Below are positions 27,260 to 37,294 of a DNA stretch of 64,000 nt, piece by piece. Both the position numbers and the translations under genes were made by a program. The DNA comes from Streptococcus sanguinis (GTDB lineage Bacteria; Bacillota; Bacilli; Lactobacillales; Streptococcaceae). Numbering within the stretch: position 1 is the first letter of the stretch; every line of letters begins with the position of its first letter. The notes beneath the pieces were generated by a model, which saw only the letters and a program-made list of their open reading frames with translations, made no database searches and had not been told where the DNA came from. Location: the NCBI RefSeq assembly GCF_013343115.1, contig NZ_CP054570.1, forward strand, positions 1,798,001 to 1,862,000. The letters are read 5' to 3'.

Positions 27260-29761
27260 TTATTTCACAACGATATTAACAAGTTTATTTGGTACGCTAA
27301 TGACTTTTACAACTTCTTTGTCGGCGATTTCAGACTTGATTTTTTCATCTGCCAGAGCGATTTCCTGCAGTTCCTCACGGCTCAAGTCCTTAGCTACGAC
27401 TAGCTTAGCACGAACTTTACCCTTGATTTGAACTACGATTTCGACCTCTGCTTCGACCAGTTTGCTTTCGTCATAAGTTGGCCAAATTACATAGGAAATG
27501 CTCTCACCAGTTTGAGCGACTGCCTGCCAGAGTTCTTCAGCCAAGTGTGGTGCAAAAGGCGCCAGCAATTGGATAAAACCTTTGGCATATTCGACATAGA
27601 GCTTTTCTTCCTTGTTGGCTGCATTGACAAAGATCATGAGCTGGGCAATGGCTGTGTTAAACTTGAGCTCCTCAATCTGCTCTGTGACAGACTTGACCGT
27701 TTCATGGTAGACCTTGTCCAAAGCTCCGCTATTTTCAGTGACCAGCTCCTTAGAGTTAAGGAGACGATAAACCCGATCAAGGAACTTACGGCTGCCTTCT
27801 AACCCTTCTTCGCTCCAAGCGATAGATGCATCCAGCGGCCCCATGAACATTTCATAGACACGAAGCGTATCGGCACCATATTGCTCCACTACATCGTCTG
27901 GGTTGACTACATTCTTCAGAGACTTAGACATCTTAGCAGGCGCTTGCTCCAGTTCTTCTCCAGTTTCGATATTGAAGAAAGAACCATCGCGTTTTTCCAC
28001 CTTGTCTGTCGCCACTAGAGCACCGCGACTATCACGGTAGCTAGTCCCCAGAATCATCCCTTGGTTAAAGAGTTTTTGGAAAGGCTCTTTGGTCGGAACC
28101 ACTCCGATATCATAAAGGAACTTGTGCCAGAAGCGAGCGTAGAGAAGATGGAGTACAGCGTGCTCCGCACCTCCGATGTAAATATCAACTGGAAGCCAAG
28201 CCCTGAGCAAGTCTTCGTCTGCTAATTTCTCATTGTTGTGCGGGTCAATGTAACGCAGGTAATACCAGCTGGAACCAGCCCATTGAGGCATAGTGTTGGT
28301 TTCACGGCGTCCTTTGACACCATCTTCCCTAGTCACTTCCAGCCAGTCAGTCAGATTGGCCAGAGGGCTTTCACCGGTACCAGAAGGGCGTATATCCTTG
28401 GTTACAGGCAAGACAAGTGGCAGTTCATTTTCAGGGACAGCTGTTGAAGTCCCGTCTTCCCAATGAATGATTGGAATCGGCTCACCCCAGTAACGCTGAC
28501 GGCTAAAGAGCCAGTCGCGCAGACGATAGGTGACTTTTTCATTTCCGACACCTTCTGCTTCCAGCCAAGCAACCATCTTTTCGATAGCGGCAGCCTTGTC
28601 TAAGCCATCTAGGAAGCCAGAGTTAATATGCGGACCATCTTCTGTGTAAGCAGCGTCAGCAACATTGCCCCCCTCTAAAACAGGAATAATCTCCAAATTA
28701 AATTGCTTAGCAAACTCCCAGTCGCGCTCGTCATGCGCAGGAACGGCCATGATAGCACCTGTTCCGTAGCTTGCAAGCACATAGTCGGCAATCCAGATTG
28801 GGATTTCCTTGCCATTGACAGGATTGATGGCATAAGCTCCTGTCCAGACACCAGTCTTATCCTTAGCCAAATCAGTCCGAGCAAGGTCAGATTTGAGGCT
28901 GGCTGCGTGTTTGTAGTCTGCTACTGCTTGGGCTTGTTCTGCACTTGTAATAGCATCAACGAGAGCATGCTCTGGAGCCAAAACAGCATAGGTCGCTCCA
29001 AAAAGGGTATCCGGACGAGTCGTAAAGACGGTGAAGTCCTTATCTGTATCCTTGATCTTGAAGGTTACATTGGCACCGGTTGACTTGCCGATCCAGTTGC
29101 GCTGCATATCCTTGATAGACTCAGGCCAATCCAGCTCCTCTAAGTCATTGAGCAGACGTTCTGCATAGGCTGTGATTTTCAGCATCCATTGACGCATAGG
29201 CTTGCGGACAACTGGATAGCCGCCGCGCTCAGATGTCCCGTCTGGCAGAACTTCCTCATTGGCAATAGCCGTTCCCAGCTCTTCAACCCAGTTTACTGGC
29301 ACTTCTGCTTCATAAGCTAGGCCTTTTTCGTAAAGCTTTGTGAAAATCCACTGGGTCCACTTGTAGTAGTTAGGGTCAGTTGTATTGATTTCTCGGTCCC
29401 AGTCATACGAAAATCCTAGAGCATTGATTTGACGCTTAAAATTGGCAATATTTTCTGCTGTAAAGTCAGCCGGGTCATTGCCTGTATCCATGGCGTATTG
29501 CTCAGCCGGCAGACCAAAGGCATCCCAGCCCATAGGATGCAGGACATTATAGCCCCGAGCCCGCTTGTAGCGGCTGAGGATATCTGTCGCTGTGTAGCCC
29601 TCCGGATGCCCTACATGGAGTCCCGCTCCTGATGGATAAGGAAACATGTCCAGCGCATAAAAGTTAGGCTTGTCCTTGTCCGTACCTGTCTTAAATGTAT
29701 GGTGCTCTGCCCAATATTTCTGCCACTTGGGTTCGATTTCTTTGTGATTATAATAAGCCAT
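27260..29761 (-). CDS. leuS: Leucyl-tRNA synthetase
   Basis: 833 residues from ATG 29761 ([20 protein letters not shown]), matching the family N-terminus; RBS GGAGAAAAG. Class Ia synthetase: HVGH (49-52) as the HIGH motif, the CP1 editing domain in the middle, KMSKS near residue 577, and a C-terminal domain ending KLVNIVVK. I see no T-box antiterminator in the leader; the promoter is an extended -10 TGGTATAAT about 20 bases upstream. Its neighbour gldA follows the pneumococcal order. Confidence 0.98.
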   Translation of the reverse strand: MAYYNHKEIEPKWQKYWAEHHTFKTGTDKDKPNFYALDMFPYPSGAGLHVGHPEGYTATDILSRYKRARGYNVLHPMGWDAFGLPAEQYAMDTGNDPADFTAENIANFKRQINALGFSYDWDREINTTDPNYYKWTQWIFTKLYEKGLAYEAEVPVNWVEELGTAIANEEVLPDGTSERGGYPVVRKPMRQWMLKITAYAERLLNDLEELDWPESIKDMQRNWIGKSTGANVTFKIKDTDKDFTVFTTRPDTLFGATYAVLAPEHALVDAITSAEQAQAVADYKHAASLKSDLARTDLAKDKTGVWTGAYAINPVNGKEIPIWIADYVLASYGTGAIMAVPAHDERDWEFAKQFNLEIIPVLEGGNVADAAYTEDGPHINSGFLDGLDKAAAIEKMVAWLEAEGVGNEKVTYRLRDWLFSRQRYWGEPIPIIHWEDGTSTAVPENELPLVLPVTKDIRPSGTGESPLANLTDWLEVTREDGVKGRRETNTMPQWAGSSWYYLRYIDPHNNEKLADEDLLRAWLPVDIYIGGAEHAVLHLLYARFWHKFLYDIGVVPTKEPFQKLFNQGMILGTSYRDSRGALVATDKVEKRDGSFFNIETGEELEQAPAKMSKSLKNVVNPDDVVEQYGADTLRVYEMFMGPLDASIAWSEEGLEGSRKFLDRVYRLLNSKELVTENSGALDKVYHETVKSVTEQIEELKFNTAIAQLMIFVNAANKEEKLYVEYAKGFIQLLAPFAPHLAEELWQAVAQTGESISYVIWPTYDESKLVEAEVEIVVQIKGKVRAKLVVAKDLSREELQEIALADEKIKSEIADKEVVKVISVPNKLVNIVVK

Positions 29762-29877
29762 TCTTTTCTCCATTTTTTGTACTGTTTCTATTATACCATT
29801 TTCAAGGGATTTTGAAAGATGGAATCCAGTTTTCACTGACAAAAACTATAACTCACTTCTAAAGAGTTAATCTCTGA

Positions 29878-29906
29878 TTGACCTCTAAAATTAAAAGTTG
29901 TATAAT
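29878..29906 (+). promoter_or_regulatory. Promoter of the ICMT-like gene
   Basis: TTGACC (29878-29883), 17-base spacer, TATAAT (29901-29906). Confidence 0.8.
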
Positions 29907-29925
29907 TCTGACCGGAGGAATAATC

Positions 29926-30489
29926 ATGAATTTACAAACTATTTTCACTTATATTTTCTTTGTTATTTTTATTAGCACAGAAATGTGGATTAAAAATAAA
30001 ACTAAGTCAAACAATGTAAACGACTCTGCAGATAAAGGGAGCCGCTACATCATTATCGGCAGTGTTATCAGCTGCTTATTTTTGATAAACGGACAATTTC
30101 TCGACTTTGTCCCCCACTTACCCAGCCTCACTATCTATCTTGGAATTCTCATCTCTCTAGCAGGGTTCGTATTGCGGTTCTATGCAGTCAATTATCTCGG
30201 AAAAAACTTCACACTGGCCGTTCAAACAACCGATAGTCAACAATTAGTAGACCATGGCCCTTATTCTATTGTAAGAAATCCTGCCTATACTGGCAGTATC
30301 TTGTCTATCCTTGGCCTATCGATTACCTCATTAAATCCTCTTACAATCATTATCAGTCTTATTTTACTCGTGTTAGGATATAGCATTCGACTTAGAGTAG
30401 AAGAAAAAGCTTTAGGCAATCACTTTGGGAAAAATTACGAAGCTTATTGCCAAAAGGTTAGATACCGAGTTTTTCCTTACATCTGGTAA
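29926..30489 (+). CDS. Isoprenylcysteine carboxyl methyltransferase (ICMT/PEMT-like) family membrane protein
   Basis: 187 residues from ATG 29926 (GGAGGA upstream). Four or five transmembrane segments. The C-terminal ICMT signature is DHGPYSIVRNPAYTGSIL ... RVEEKALGNHFGKNYEAYCQKVRYRVFPYIW, with the RNP and EE-L motifs that bind SAM. Bacterial members are lipid or small-molecule methyltransferases of mostly unknown substrate; true prenylated proteins are not expected. Single gene ending at the duplicated 55-bp terminator. Confidence 0.85.
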   Translation: MNLQTIFTYIFFVIFISTEMWIKNKTKSNNVNDSADKGSRYIIIGSVISCLFLINGQFLDFVPHLPSLTIYLGILISLAGFVLRFYAVNYLGKNFTLAVQTTDSQQLVDHGPYSIVRNPAYTGSILSILGLSITSLNPLTIIISLILLVLGYSIRLRVEEKALGNHFGKNYEAYCQKVRYRVFPYIW

Positions 30490-30492
30490 TCT

Positions 30493-30547
30493 CACCAAAA
30501 AACAAGCCACATTGTCAACCCTACGGTTGAAAGGTGGCTTGTTTTGT
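30493..30547. terminator. 55-bp terminator repeat, copy 1
   Basis: ACAAGCCAC ... GTGGCTTGT outer stem with inner CAACC/GGTTG, A-run before and TTTT after. It serves the convergent ICMT-like and gldA genes. It is identical base for base to 40535-40589. Confidence 0.9.
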
Positions 30548-30556
30548 ATTTTGCTT

Positions 30557-31651
30557 TTATTTATCCAAATCCCTGACATATTGGTCGACTGCTAGGATGG
30601 CACCTGCAATGTCAGAAGCTGAAATCTCAAATGGCATCTGATGGATGGTTTCGCCCTCAATCGTCGCTTGCTGACCAACTTTGAGCAAATCTTCATAGCT
30701 GGCATTTTCTAAATGCATTTCTTTCAGAGTTGTCGGCATACCAATCTTTTGATAGAAGCGAATATATTTTTCCAATTCTTCTTTAGGTCGGTTTTCTAAT
30801 AAGAGCTGGGTCAAAGTTCCATAGGCAACTTTTTCGCCGTGGGTCAAGTGATGAATATCGCCTGTAAGAGCTGTAAAGCCGTTGTGGATAGCATGGGCTG
30901 CCGCTAAACCGCCGCTCTCAAAGCCGACGCCGCTGAGAAGGGTATTGGCTTCAATGATATTTTCCAGAGCTGGAGTTACAACTTTTGCTTCACAGGCTGC
31001 GATAGCCTGCAGGCCATCTGCAAACAGTGTTTCTTCACACTTCTTCGCAATCGCCACACCAGCCAGACTCTGTCTTTGTCCCAACATGGTAGTGCCATTT
31101 TTCTGCTGGACAGCACGCGCCTCTACCCAAGTCGCTAAACCATCTGCAATCCCAGAAGCCAGAAGTCGTTTTGGCGCTCCAGCAATCACTTTCGTATCCA
31201 CCAAGACGAGTTCAGGATTTTTACTATAGAAAATATACTTTTCAAAGGCGCCGTCTTCTGTATAGATAACAGAAAGTGCTGACGTTGGGGCATCTGTAGA
31301 GGCAATGGTTGGCGCAATGACCACAGGACGTCCTAGTATGTCTGCAATGGCCTTCGCACTGTCAATCGTTTTTCCACCACCTAGACCAATAACCAAGTCT
31401 GCTCCGTCTTTTTCAGCCAGAGCAACGACCCGATCAATTTCAGCATCAGAAGCTTCTCCGTTAAAAGCTACATGCAGCACATGAAAGCCATAACGAGTAA
31501 GGTAGTCATTGAATTTCTCCCCAACAATCTGGTAAACCACATCATCACAAAGCAAGACTGGATGGCTGCCTAACTGAAGAATCTGTTTCGCATTTTCAAA
31601 CAGAGCATTTTCTCCCTGAATATAACGAGACGGACTTGCAAAAATTTTCAT
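30557..31651 (-). CDS. gldA: Glycerol dehydrogenase (NAD+, zinc), likely hydroxyacetone reductase in this cluster
   Basis: 364 residues of the iron-containing/polyol dehydrogenase superfamily. NAD-binding GLGGGKTIDSAKA (about 93-105); metal ligands D in GIADGLATW and His in AAHAIHNGF and HHLTHGEKV. It reduces dihydroxyacetone/hydroxyacetone or oxidises glycerol. It is the last gene of the GRE-fsa-gldA unit. In the E. coli anhydroglycolysis pathway GldA turns hydroxyacetone into 1,2-propanediol; that role here is inferred from the context. Confidence 0.95.
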   Translation of the reverse strand: MKIFASPSRYIQGENALFENAKQILQLGSHPVLLCDDVVYQIVGEKFNDYLTRYGFHVLHVAFNGEASDAEIDRVVALAEKDGADLVIGLGGGKTIDSAKAIADILGRPVVIAPTIASTDAPTSALSVIYTEDGAFEKYIFYSKNPELVLVDTKVIAGAPKRLLASGIADGLATWVEARAVQQKNGTTMLGQRQSLAGVAIAKKCEETLFADGLQAIAACEAKVVTPALENIIEANTLLSGVGFESGGLAAAHAIHNGFTALTGDIHHLTHGEKVAYGTLTQLLLENRPKEELEKYIRFYQKIGMPTTLKEMHLENASYEDLLKVGQQATIEGETIHQMPFEISASDIAGAILAVDQYVRDLDK

Positions 31652-31696
31652 AGAGCACCTCTTTCTTTTTTATAGATAGAGCATTATATATGCCTG

Positions 31697-32365
31697 TTAA
31701 ATGTGTTCCTGATTGTGAATTGCTGACCAGTCAGCAGCAAAGTCATCTACCGCCTTAGCGATAGACGGCATGGCAAAGGCTGCTCCAAAGATATCTGGTC
31801 CTGCTGTAATAGCTTGAGCCCCATCAGCAAAAGCACGATTGATTTGGCCAACATTCTTAAAGGAAGCTGCCAATATTTTGCTGGCGGAATGATCCCGCTC
31901 AATCGCCTGAGCCAACTGGCTGATGATAGCATCTGAATCAATATTAAGATTTTCCATGCGGTTATAGTAAGGAGCAAGATAGTCAGCCCCCGCTTCAATG
32001 GCTAATAGACCTTGAAAGGTTGTATAAATGGCTGTCGCTGTAATCTTGTAGCCTTCTGCTTTGAGAATTTTGATAGCTGCCAGCCCAGCCGGTGTGACCG
32101 GAACTTTAATGTAGACAGCATCGCCGCATTTTTTTCGAATTTCAGCAGCATCTTTCAAGATTCCCTCATAATCCTTGGCAACAACCTGCACATGGATAGA
32201 TGGACCTTCTCCTATGATTTCCCGAACAGCGCGAATCCGTTCGAAGAAGTCTATTTTTCCTTCTTTTTTTGCGATGGTCGGATTAGAAGTCACTCCCGCC
32301 AAGGGGAGGACTTCCGACCATTTTTTTATCTCCTCTAAATTTAAGGTATCAAGCATGAATTCCAT
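31697..32365 (-). CDS. fsa: Fructose-6-phosphate aldolase (TalC/MipB-type transaldolase)
   Basis: 222 residues, the short decameric FSA class. Schiff-base lysine is K87 in VYIKVPVTP; the N-terminal D6 (MLDTLN) and T26/N28 (GVTSNPT) are conserved. FSA splits fructose 6-phosphate or 1-deoxyfructose 6-phosphate to glyceraldehyde 3-phosphate plus dihydroxyacetone or hydroxyacetone. It lies 14 bases after the glycyl radical enzyme and 45 bases before gldA, a three-enzyme order that makes the deoxy-sugar reaction likely. Often annotated simply as transaldolase. Confidence 0.93.
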   Translation of the reverse strand: MEFMLDTLNLEEIKKWSEVLPLAGVTSNPTIAKKEGKIDFFERIRAVREIIGEGPSIHVQVVAKDYEGILKDAAEIRKKCGDAVYIKVPVTPAGLAAIKILKAEGYKITATAIYTTFQGLLAIEAGADYLAPYYNRMENLNIDSDAIISQLAQAIERDHSASKILAASFKNVGQINRAFADGAQAITAGPDIFGAAFAMPSIAKAVDDFAADWSAIHNQEHI

Positions 32366-32379
32366 AAATTGGACCTCTT

Positions 32380-34821
32380 TTACAATGTGTGCTCCGTACG
32401 TCCAATAATATCATCTTGCGTCGCCTTGGAAAGCACATTGAAGAAAGCAGAGTACCCTGCAACACGAACAATCAAATCGCGGTGTTTTTCAGGATGCTTC
32501 TGAGCATCAATCAAGGTTTCCCGAGAAACGACATTGTATTGGATATGATAGCCATGCAGACGGTTAAAGAATGTACGAAGCAAGGCAATAAGTTTCACTT
32601 TATCTTCTTCCTTAGACAGGGTCTGAGGATTGACTTTTTGATTAAGCAGAACGCCACCTACGATTTCGTCTGTCGGTAATTTAGAAACAGATTTCAATAC
32701 GGAGGTTGGGCCGTTCTTGTCCATATTGTGGGATGGAGAGCAGCCTTCAGCGAGCGGTGTTCCGGCATTGCGGCCATCTGGTGTCGCCAAGGTACCGCGA
32801 CCTTGACCTACATTGGCTGAAATAGAAGACGTTCCTGAGTAGCGGATACCGCCAATTGGACCGCGGCCATAACGGGTATTTGGATATTTAGCGATTTCAT
32901 CCACATAAATATCATAAGCATCTGTCACTAGCTTATCTGCGTAATCATCATCATTACCATATTTTGGTGCATCATGAATCAGCATCTCTTGAATTTCTTT
33001 ACCCCGCTCACCTGCATAGTCCGTTTCAAGTGCATGCCAGAGTTCAGCCGGAGTCAGCCTGCCTTCCTCAAAGACCAGCTTTTTGATAGCCGCCAATGAG
33101 TCTGATAGATTGGCAATACCGACTTGAAGACCGGAAATATAGTCATAGACAGCTCCGCCCTCTTTCAAATGCTTACCGCGTCCGATACAGTCATCTGTCA
33201 AAGCTGAGCAGAGGATATCCGGCACTTCTCTTTCAAGAGACAGGTCAATAGAATTTTCCACGATGACACTCATGCGGGTCAAATGGCGCAAGGTCTTGTC
33301 CCAAGCCGTTTGCAGCTCAGCAAAGCTCTTCATATCTTTAAAATGACCGAAGCTTGGTGCAAAGCGCTTGCCAGATGCTGGATCAATTCCATCGTTCATA
33401 GTAATCAGGAGTACCTTAGGGAAGTTCATGTAGCTCATGCCTGTACAACGGTAGCCCCATTTACCAGGCACAGCAGTTTCCACACAGCCGATAGCACTGT
33501 AATCGTATGCATCTTCTTCCAAAACGCCTTTGGCGATAAAGGACGGAATGATGATTTCATCATTATTGAAGGCCGGCATACCGAAACCAAGCTTCATGAC
33601 TTCGATACACTCATTCATAAAGCGAGCATCTAAGCCTGCATGATAGCGAACAGTCAGATTCGGCTGAGGAAGATGAGTTTGAGCTACAGATTTCAAGACA
33701 AGGTAGGAAAGCGGGTTGACTGCATCTCTCTTATCTCTCGTTTGGCCACCGATTGTCACATTTTGATAAAGGGGACTGCCCGCAGATGAGAATGTGTGGG
33801 CCTGGCTGCGCACTTTATTAATGGTAATCGTCTTAATCCAGAGATTGGTTAAGCGTTCCACAATACTAGCCTCTGTCTCACGTCCAGCTTCCAAATCTGC
33901 CTTGACATAAGGATACATGTACTGGTCAAAGCGGCCATAAGAGAGTGAATGTCCGTTGGACTCAATCTGAAGGATACACTGGATAAACCAAACAGACTGA
34001 ACAGCTTCAGCAAAGGTTGATGCTGGCTCGTACGGCACTTTAGAACAGATTCTAGCGATTTCTAAGAGCTCTTGACGGCGCTTAGGCTCTGCTTTTTCAG
34101 CAAGCTGATTGGCCAAGGCCACAAAACGCTCCGCATAAGCTTTCACAGCATCTACTACGATGAAAATGGAATCATAGAAGTGGTATTTATCAATACTAGC
34201 CGGATCGGTCAAATCCAAGGCTTCCTTAGCTGCGCGAGCTTTTTCTTCAAAACCTTTCAGTCCATAGGCCAAGAGTTTTTGATAGTTGACCGCCAAGTGG
34301 GCATCCCCAGAGTTCATCTTTCCTTCCATGCCAAAGAAGCCAGTTTCCATATAAACCTGAACTTCCTCTGGAAGTAAAGCTCCAGCTCTCGCACGGAGGT
34401 TATTATTTTCCCAGAAAGGAGCGATGCTGCGGAGCTGCTCTTTGGTTTCTTCTGTAATGTAGAAGACGTCTCCGTCCCGCTTCTCAAAAAGATCTAGTTC
34501 ATTGAGTACAAACTCTAAAGTATACTCTGGGAAGATAGGCGCGTCTTTATTAGATGAAGCCTGATTGCCGACAATCATCGTTTCATCTTCGATATAAAGC
34601 GTCATATTTTCCAAAATCTCTTTAAGCATATAAGCACGTTTCAACACATTTGGTTTTTCCTTATGCTTATCATAGGCCTTAGTAGCTAGGACAGCACGCT
34701 CTGCATCAATATAGGGCTTTTTATTTAAAACATCTTCCCGATATTTATTCATCCGCTCTGTTAAGCTACCAAAATAGTCTGTTTTTATTGTTGTTTTTTC
34801 TACTTCTTTTACTTGGATCAT
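32380..34821 (-). CDS. pflF: Glycyl radical enzyme of the C-O lyase (YbiW/PflD) type, not pyruvate formate-lyase
   Basis: 813 residues. Glycyl radical motif RVAGYSAFF with the radical at G789. Active-site cysteine C446 in [13 protein letters not shown], followed by E448. True pyruvate formate-lyase has two adjacent cysteines; the single Cys plus C-x-E is the signature of radical dehydratases and C-O/C-N lyases such as glycerol dehydratase and CutC. Length and neighbours (fsa, gldA, PTS, activase) match E. coli YbiW/PflD, reported to open 1,5-anhydroglucitol- or anhydromannitol-6-phosphate to 1-deoxyfructose 6-phosphate. Commonly annotated as formate acetyltransferase, which I think is wrong. 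It is oxygen sensitive and needs the activase at 39743-40519. Confidence 0.9.
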   Translation of the reverse strand: MIQVKEVEKTTIKTDYFGSLTERMNKYREDVLNKKPYIDAERAVLATKAYDKHKEKPNVLKRAYMLKEILENMTLYIEDETMIVGNQASSNKDAPIFPEYTLEFVLNELDLFEKRDGDVFYITEETKEQLRSIAPFWENNNLRARAGALLPEEVQVYMETGFFGMEGKMNSGDAHLAVNYQKLLAYGLKGFEEKARAAKEALDLTDPASIDKYHFYDSIFIVVDAVKAYAERFVALANQLAEKAEPKRRQELLEIARICSKVPYEPASTFAEAVQSVWFIQCILQIESNGHSLSYGRFDQYMYPYVKADLEAGRETEASIVERLTNLWIKTITINKVRSQAHTFSSAGSPLYQNVTIGGQTRDKRDAVNPLSYLVLKSVAQTHLPQPNLTVRYHAGLDARFMNECIEVMKLGFGMPAFNNDEIIIPSFIAKGVLEEDAYDYSAIGCVETAVPGKWGYRCTGMSYMNFPKVLLITMNDGIDPASGKRFAPSFGHFKDMKSFAELQTAWDKTLRHLTRMSVIVENSIDLSLEREVPDILCSALTDDCIGRGKHLKEGGAVYDYISGLQVGIANLSDSLAAIKKLVFEEGRLTPAELWHALETDYAGERGKEIQEMLIHDAPKYGNDDDYADKLVTDAYDIYVDEIAKYPNTRYGRGPIGGIRYSGTSSISANVGQGRGTLATPDGRNAGTPLAEGCSPSHNMDKNGPTSVLKSVSKLPTDEIVGGVLLNQKVNPQTLSKEEDKVKLIALLRTFFNRLHGYHIQYNVVSRETLIDAQKHPEKHRDLIVRVAGYSAFFNVLSKATQDDIIGRTEHTL

Positions 34822-34868
34822 TTGGCCACGACCTTTCTTATGAAATTTAATTTATTTCTTTCGTAACT

Positions 34869-34897
34869 ATTGTAACATGCAAAATCCTAGAATTCAA
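34869..34897 (-). promoter_or_regulatory. Promoter of the GRE-fsa-gldA unit
   Basis: Minus-strand TTGAAT (complement of 34892-34897), 17-base spacer, extended -10 TGTTACAAT (complement of 34869-34877). A TTTCTTTCGTAA element (34855-34866) overlaps the start site. Confidence 0.7.
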
Positions 34898-34928
34898 TCA
34901 TTTATAGGCGATTACTGAATTAAAGATT

Positions 34929-34945
34929 TTTTGCACATTTGTGCC
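34929..34945. promoter_or_regulatory. Operator-like motif TTTTGCACATTTGTGC, copy 1
   Basis: Centre GCACA-TT-TGTGC is palindromic. It lies about 35 bases upstream of the -35 of the GRE gene. The same 16 bases occur at 37108-37123 upstream of the PTS genes. Confidence 0.7.
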
Positions 34946-34989
34946 ATCTGAGCCAAGAAACTTTTGTGTTTTTATCCATCAAAATCAGA

Positions 34990-36291
34990 TTATTCTTCAT
35001 TTTTCAATTCGTTATTGTAGGCAATCTTATCCTGAAACTTCACAAATGGGAAATAGACAAAGGCAGACATAGCTAGAATGACAATTTGAATGACTGCCCC
35101 TTGCCAGCCAGCGACCATAAAGCCAGAAATGATAGCCGGTGTACTCCAAGGCAAAGTCACACCTGCGAATGGCTGCATAAAGCCGACCGCAATCGCCATG
35201 TAGACAATCAAAGCGGCTAGAACCGGTACCAAAACAAAGGGCAGAAACATGACCGGATTCATCACAATCGGAAAACCAAAGACAACTGGCTCATTGACAT
35301 TAAAGATTGCCGGGAAAGCAGCAACTTTCCCCAGAGCCTTATACTGTTTGGACTTGGCAGCAAAGAGCATGGCCACGACCACTCCGAAAGTAATACCGGA
35401 TCCCGATAAGATAAGAAAACTATCCAAGAACTGTTGGGTCACAATATGAGCGCCTTGACTAACGGACAGCTTATCTGCAGCAAGCAGGGCCTTATTGGCA
35501 TCTAGATTTGACAGTAGCAAAGCTGTTACGACACCATTGACAACGGACTGACCGTGGACGCCGAACCACCACAGGAAAGAAATAAAGAAAGCAATACCGA
35601 TAGCTCCATACAGAGAGCCTGTCAGACCTTGCAGAGGCACCTGAATGACATCGTAAATCATCTCAATAAAGGTACCGCCACCTGTCACTATCTTGGCAAT
35701 AATATAAACAAGCATTGACAGCAAGAAAATAACGAAAGCAGGAATCATGGCTTCAAACTGCTTGGCAATCGCTTGAGGAACCTGCTCTGGCATTTTGATG
35801 ACAATATGCTTTTGAATGAAAATCGTATAGATACTGCCAACTGCCAGACCAATGAGAATGGCTCCAATGATTCCTTGTCCGCCAAACCAGACCTTGGCAA
35901 TCGCATCTGCAATCGCCTCACCCTTTTCTGGTATGTAGGAGGATTTCAAAAGTATAAAGAAAGAAGAAAGAGACAACACCCCTGCCGGCAGAGGCTCTAC
36001 ACCGCTATTCTTGGCATAAGAATAACCAATTGAAAAACAGGAAATCAGCCCCATAATGGCAAAGGTTCCTGAATAAACCTGCATAAACGGTTCTGTCCAG
36101 TCAGCCCCAAACACACCAGCAATGGCTTGATTTAGACCTTCAAACGGCAATTGCCCTACAATCAAGAATAGACTTCCCACAACTGTAAGAGGCAAAATTG
36201 CCAACATACCGTCTTTTAAGGCGATAATCCCGCGCATATTGACAAACTTCATAATCGGCGCAATGATTTTTTGAGTATCCACTTTAGACAT
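34990..36291 (-). CDS. PTS lactose/cellobiose-type transporter subunit IIC
   Basis: 433 residues, about ten transmembrane helices. EIIC family signature: MSKVDTQKIIAPIMKFVNMRGIIALKDGMLAILPLTVVGSLFLIV at the start, and FGVHGQSVVNG and NEPVVFGFPIVMNP in the loop that binds sugar. It imports and phosphorylates its sugar with the IIA and IIB proteins coded just upstream. In the cluster context the incoming substrate should be the precursor of the GRE substrate, a 1,5-anhydrohexitol, which the PTS would deliver as the 6-phosphate. Pneumococcal homologues are labelled cellobiose PTS only by similarity. Confidence 0.92.
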   Translation of the reverse strand: MSKVDTQKIIAPIMKFVNMRGIIALKDGMLAILPLTVVGSLFLIVGQLPFEGLNQAIAGVFGADWTEPFMQVYSGTFAIMGLISCFSIGYSYAKNSGVEPLPAGVLSLSSFFILLKSSYIPEKGEAIADAIAKVWFGGQGIIGAILIGLAVGSIYTIFIQKHIVIKMPEQVPQAIAKQFEAMIPAFVIFLLSMLVYIIAKIVTGGGTFIEMIYDVIQVPLQGLTGSLYGAIGIAFFISFLWWFGVHGQSVVNGVVTALLLSNLDANKALLAADKLSVSQGAHIVTQQFLDSFLILSGSGITFGVVVAMLFAAKSKQYKALGKVAAFPAIFNVNEPVVFGFPIVMNPVMFLPFVLVPVLAALIVYMAIAVGFMQPFAGVTLPWSTPAIISGFMVAGWQGAVIQIVILAMSAFVYFPFVKFQDKIAYNNELKNEE

Positions 36292-36308
36292 AACGAAGCT
36301 CCTTGATT

Positions 36309-36620
36309 TTAATGTTTATCCAACAAACTCAAAGCGAGGTTTAACACTTTTTCGCCATCTAGCATACCGTAATCAGCCATCGGAATAACTGCAATCGGAG
36401 TATGGCAGCTGTCGCAAATAGCTGTAGATTTGTCTAGTGTATAGGCTACCTGCGGGCCCAATAAAGCGACATCCAGATCCGCTGCATAATCAGCCAACTT
36501 AGCCTGAGAGTAGGCTTCAATCTCAGCTTCCAGCCCTTTTTCAGCTGCAGCTATTTTCATATTGTTGACCAACATTCCTGTTGAAAAACCTGCCGCGCAA
36601 AACAAACCAATCTTAACCAT
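36309..36620 (-). CDS. PTS lactose/cellobiose-type subunit IIB
   Basis: 103 residues. Phosphoacceptor Cys8 in KIGLFCAAGFSTGMLVNNM, the IIB(Lac/Cel) P-loop, and GPQVAYTLD. It passes phosphate from IIA to the sugar on IIC. Lies 18 bases before IIC and 20 bases after IIA in the same unit. Confidence 0.93.
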   Translation of the reverse strand: MVKIGLFCAAGFSTGMLVNNMKIAAAEKGLEAEIEAYSQAKLADYAADLDVALLGPQVAYTLDKSTAICDSCHTPIAVIPMADYGMLDGEKVLNLALSLLDKH

Positions 36621-36640
36621 CTTTTCATCCTCCTGATGAT

Positions 36641-36964
36641 TTATTTTTCCCCTTGTAATTCTCTTCTCAAGTCGATGATTTCTTTGATGAGGTTAATCTC
36701 TGTAATGCTAGTCATCAAATGATCTTGAGAATGAACAAACAGTGCTGTAATCTCTGTTTTCGTTCCTCCAGCTTCCTGAGCTAGGAACTTGGTCTGCAAG
36801 TTATGGGCCTCTAACAGCGCCTTATCTGCCAGCTCAATCTGCTCATCGCATTCTGAAAACTTACCATCTTTAGCTAGTGATAAAGCTTGATAAATATGCT
36901 GCTTGGCATCACCAGCGTCTAAGATAAGACCCATGATAATTTGATCTGCTACAATCATTTCCAT
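36641..36964 (-). CDS. PTS lactose/cellobiose-type subunit IIA
   Basis: 107 residues, all-helical IIA(Lac/Cel). Phosphohistidine H78 in FVHSQDHLMTS. First gene of the IIA-IIB-IIC unit. Start ATG 36964 lies 12 bases after GGAG (ATAGGAG); a second ATG two codons later is possible. Its upstream gap carries a promoter and the TGCACATTTGTGCA operator. Confidence 0.92.
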   Translation of the reverse strand: MEMIVADQIIMGLILDAGDAKQHIYQALSLAKDGKFSECDEQIELADKALLEAHNLQTKFLAQEAGGTKTEITALFVHSQDHLMTSITEINLIKEIIDLRRELQGEK

Positions 36965-37077
36965 ATGTTACAATCGCTCCTATCTTTATGATTAACAAAA
37001 ACTTGTTCTTTTGTTTGAAAGTGATTTATTTTTGTTTGTAACTAGAATGTATCACCTTTATCTCAGTCCGTCAATAT

Positions 37078-37124
37078 ATTATAGAACAAATTAGCTTATT
37101 TAAATTATTTTGCACATTTGTGCA
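37078..37124 (-). promoter_or_regulatory. PTS operon promoter with TTTTGCACATTTGTGC motif, copy 2
   Basis: TATAAT (complement of 37078-37083) without a good -35. The perfect 14-bp palindrome TGCACATTTGTGCA (37111-37124) is centred about 46 bases before the expected start, a usual activator position. The remaining bases of the 36965-37294 gap hold no gene; the mRNA leader would be about 105 bases. Confidence 0.65.
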
Positions 37125-37294
37125 GAATAAAAACTCCCCCGATAAAGGACAGTTCTGTACAGCTGTATTCATCTGCGATTCAAAGGCACTCTATTAGATA
37201 AGAACGATAAGCAGATTCGGCACAAAAAAGAAGTAGCAGCTATTCGCTTCTACTTCCTCATATATGCTATTTTAAGAAACCGAAACTTATCTTT

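Noticed and set aside
29762-29880. T-box riboswitch before leuS
   Set aside because: The leader after the promoter is only about 20 bases; no specifier loop or T-box bulge.
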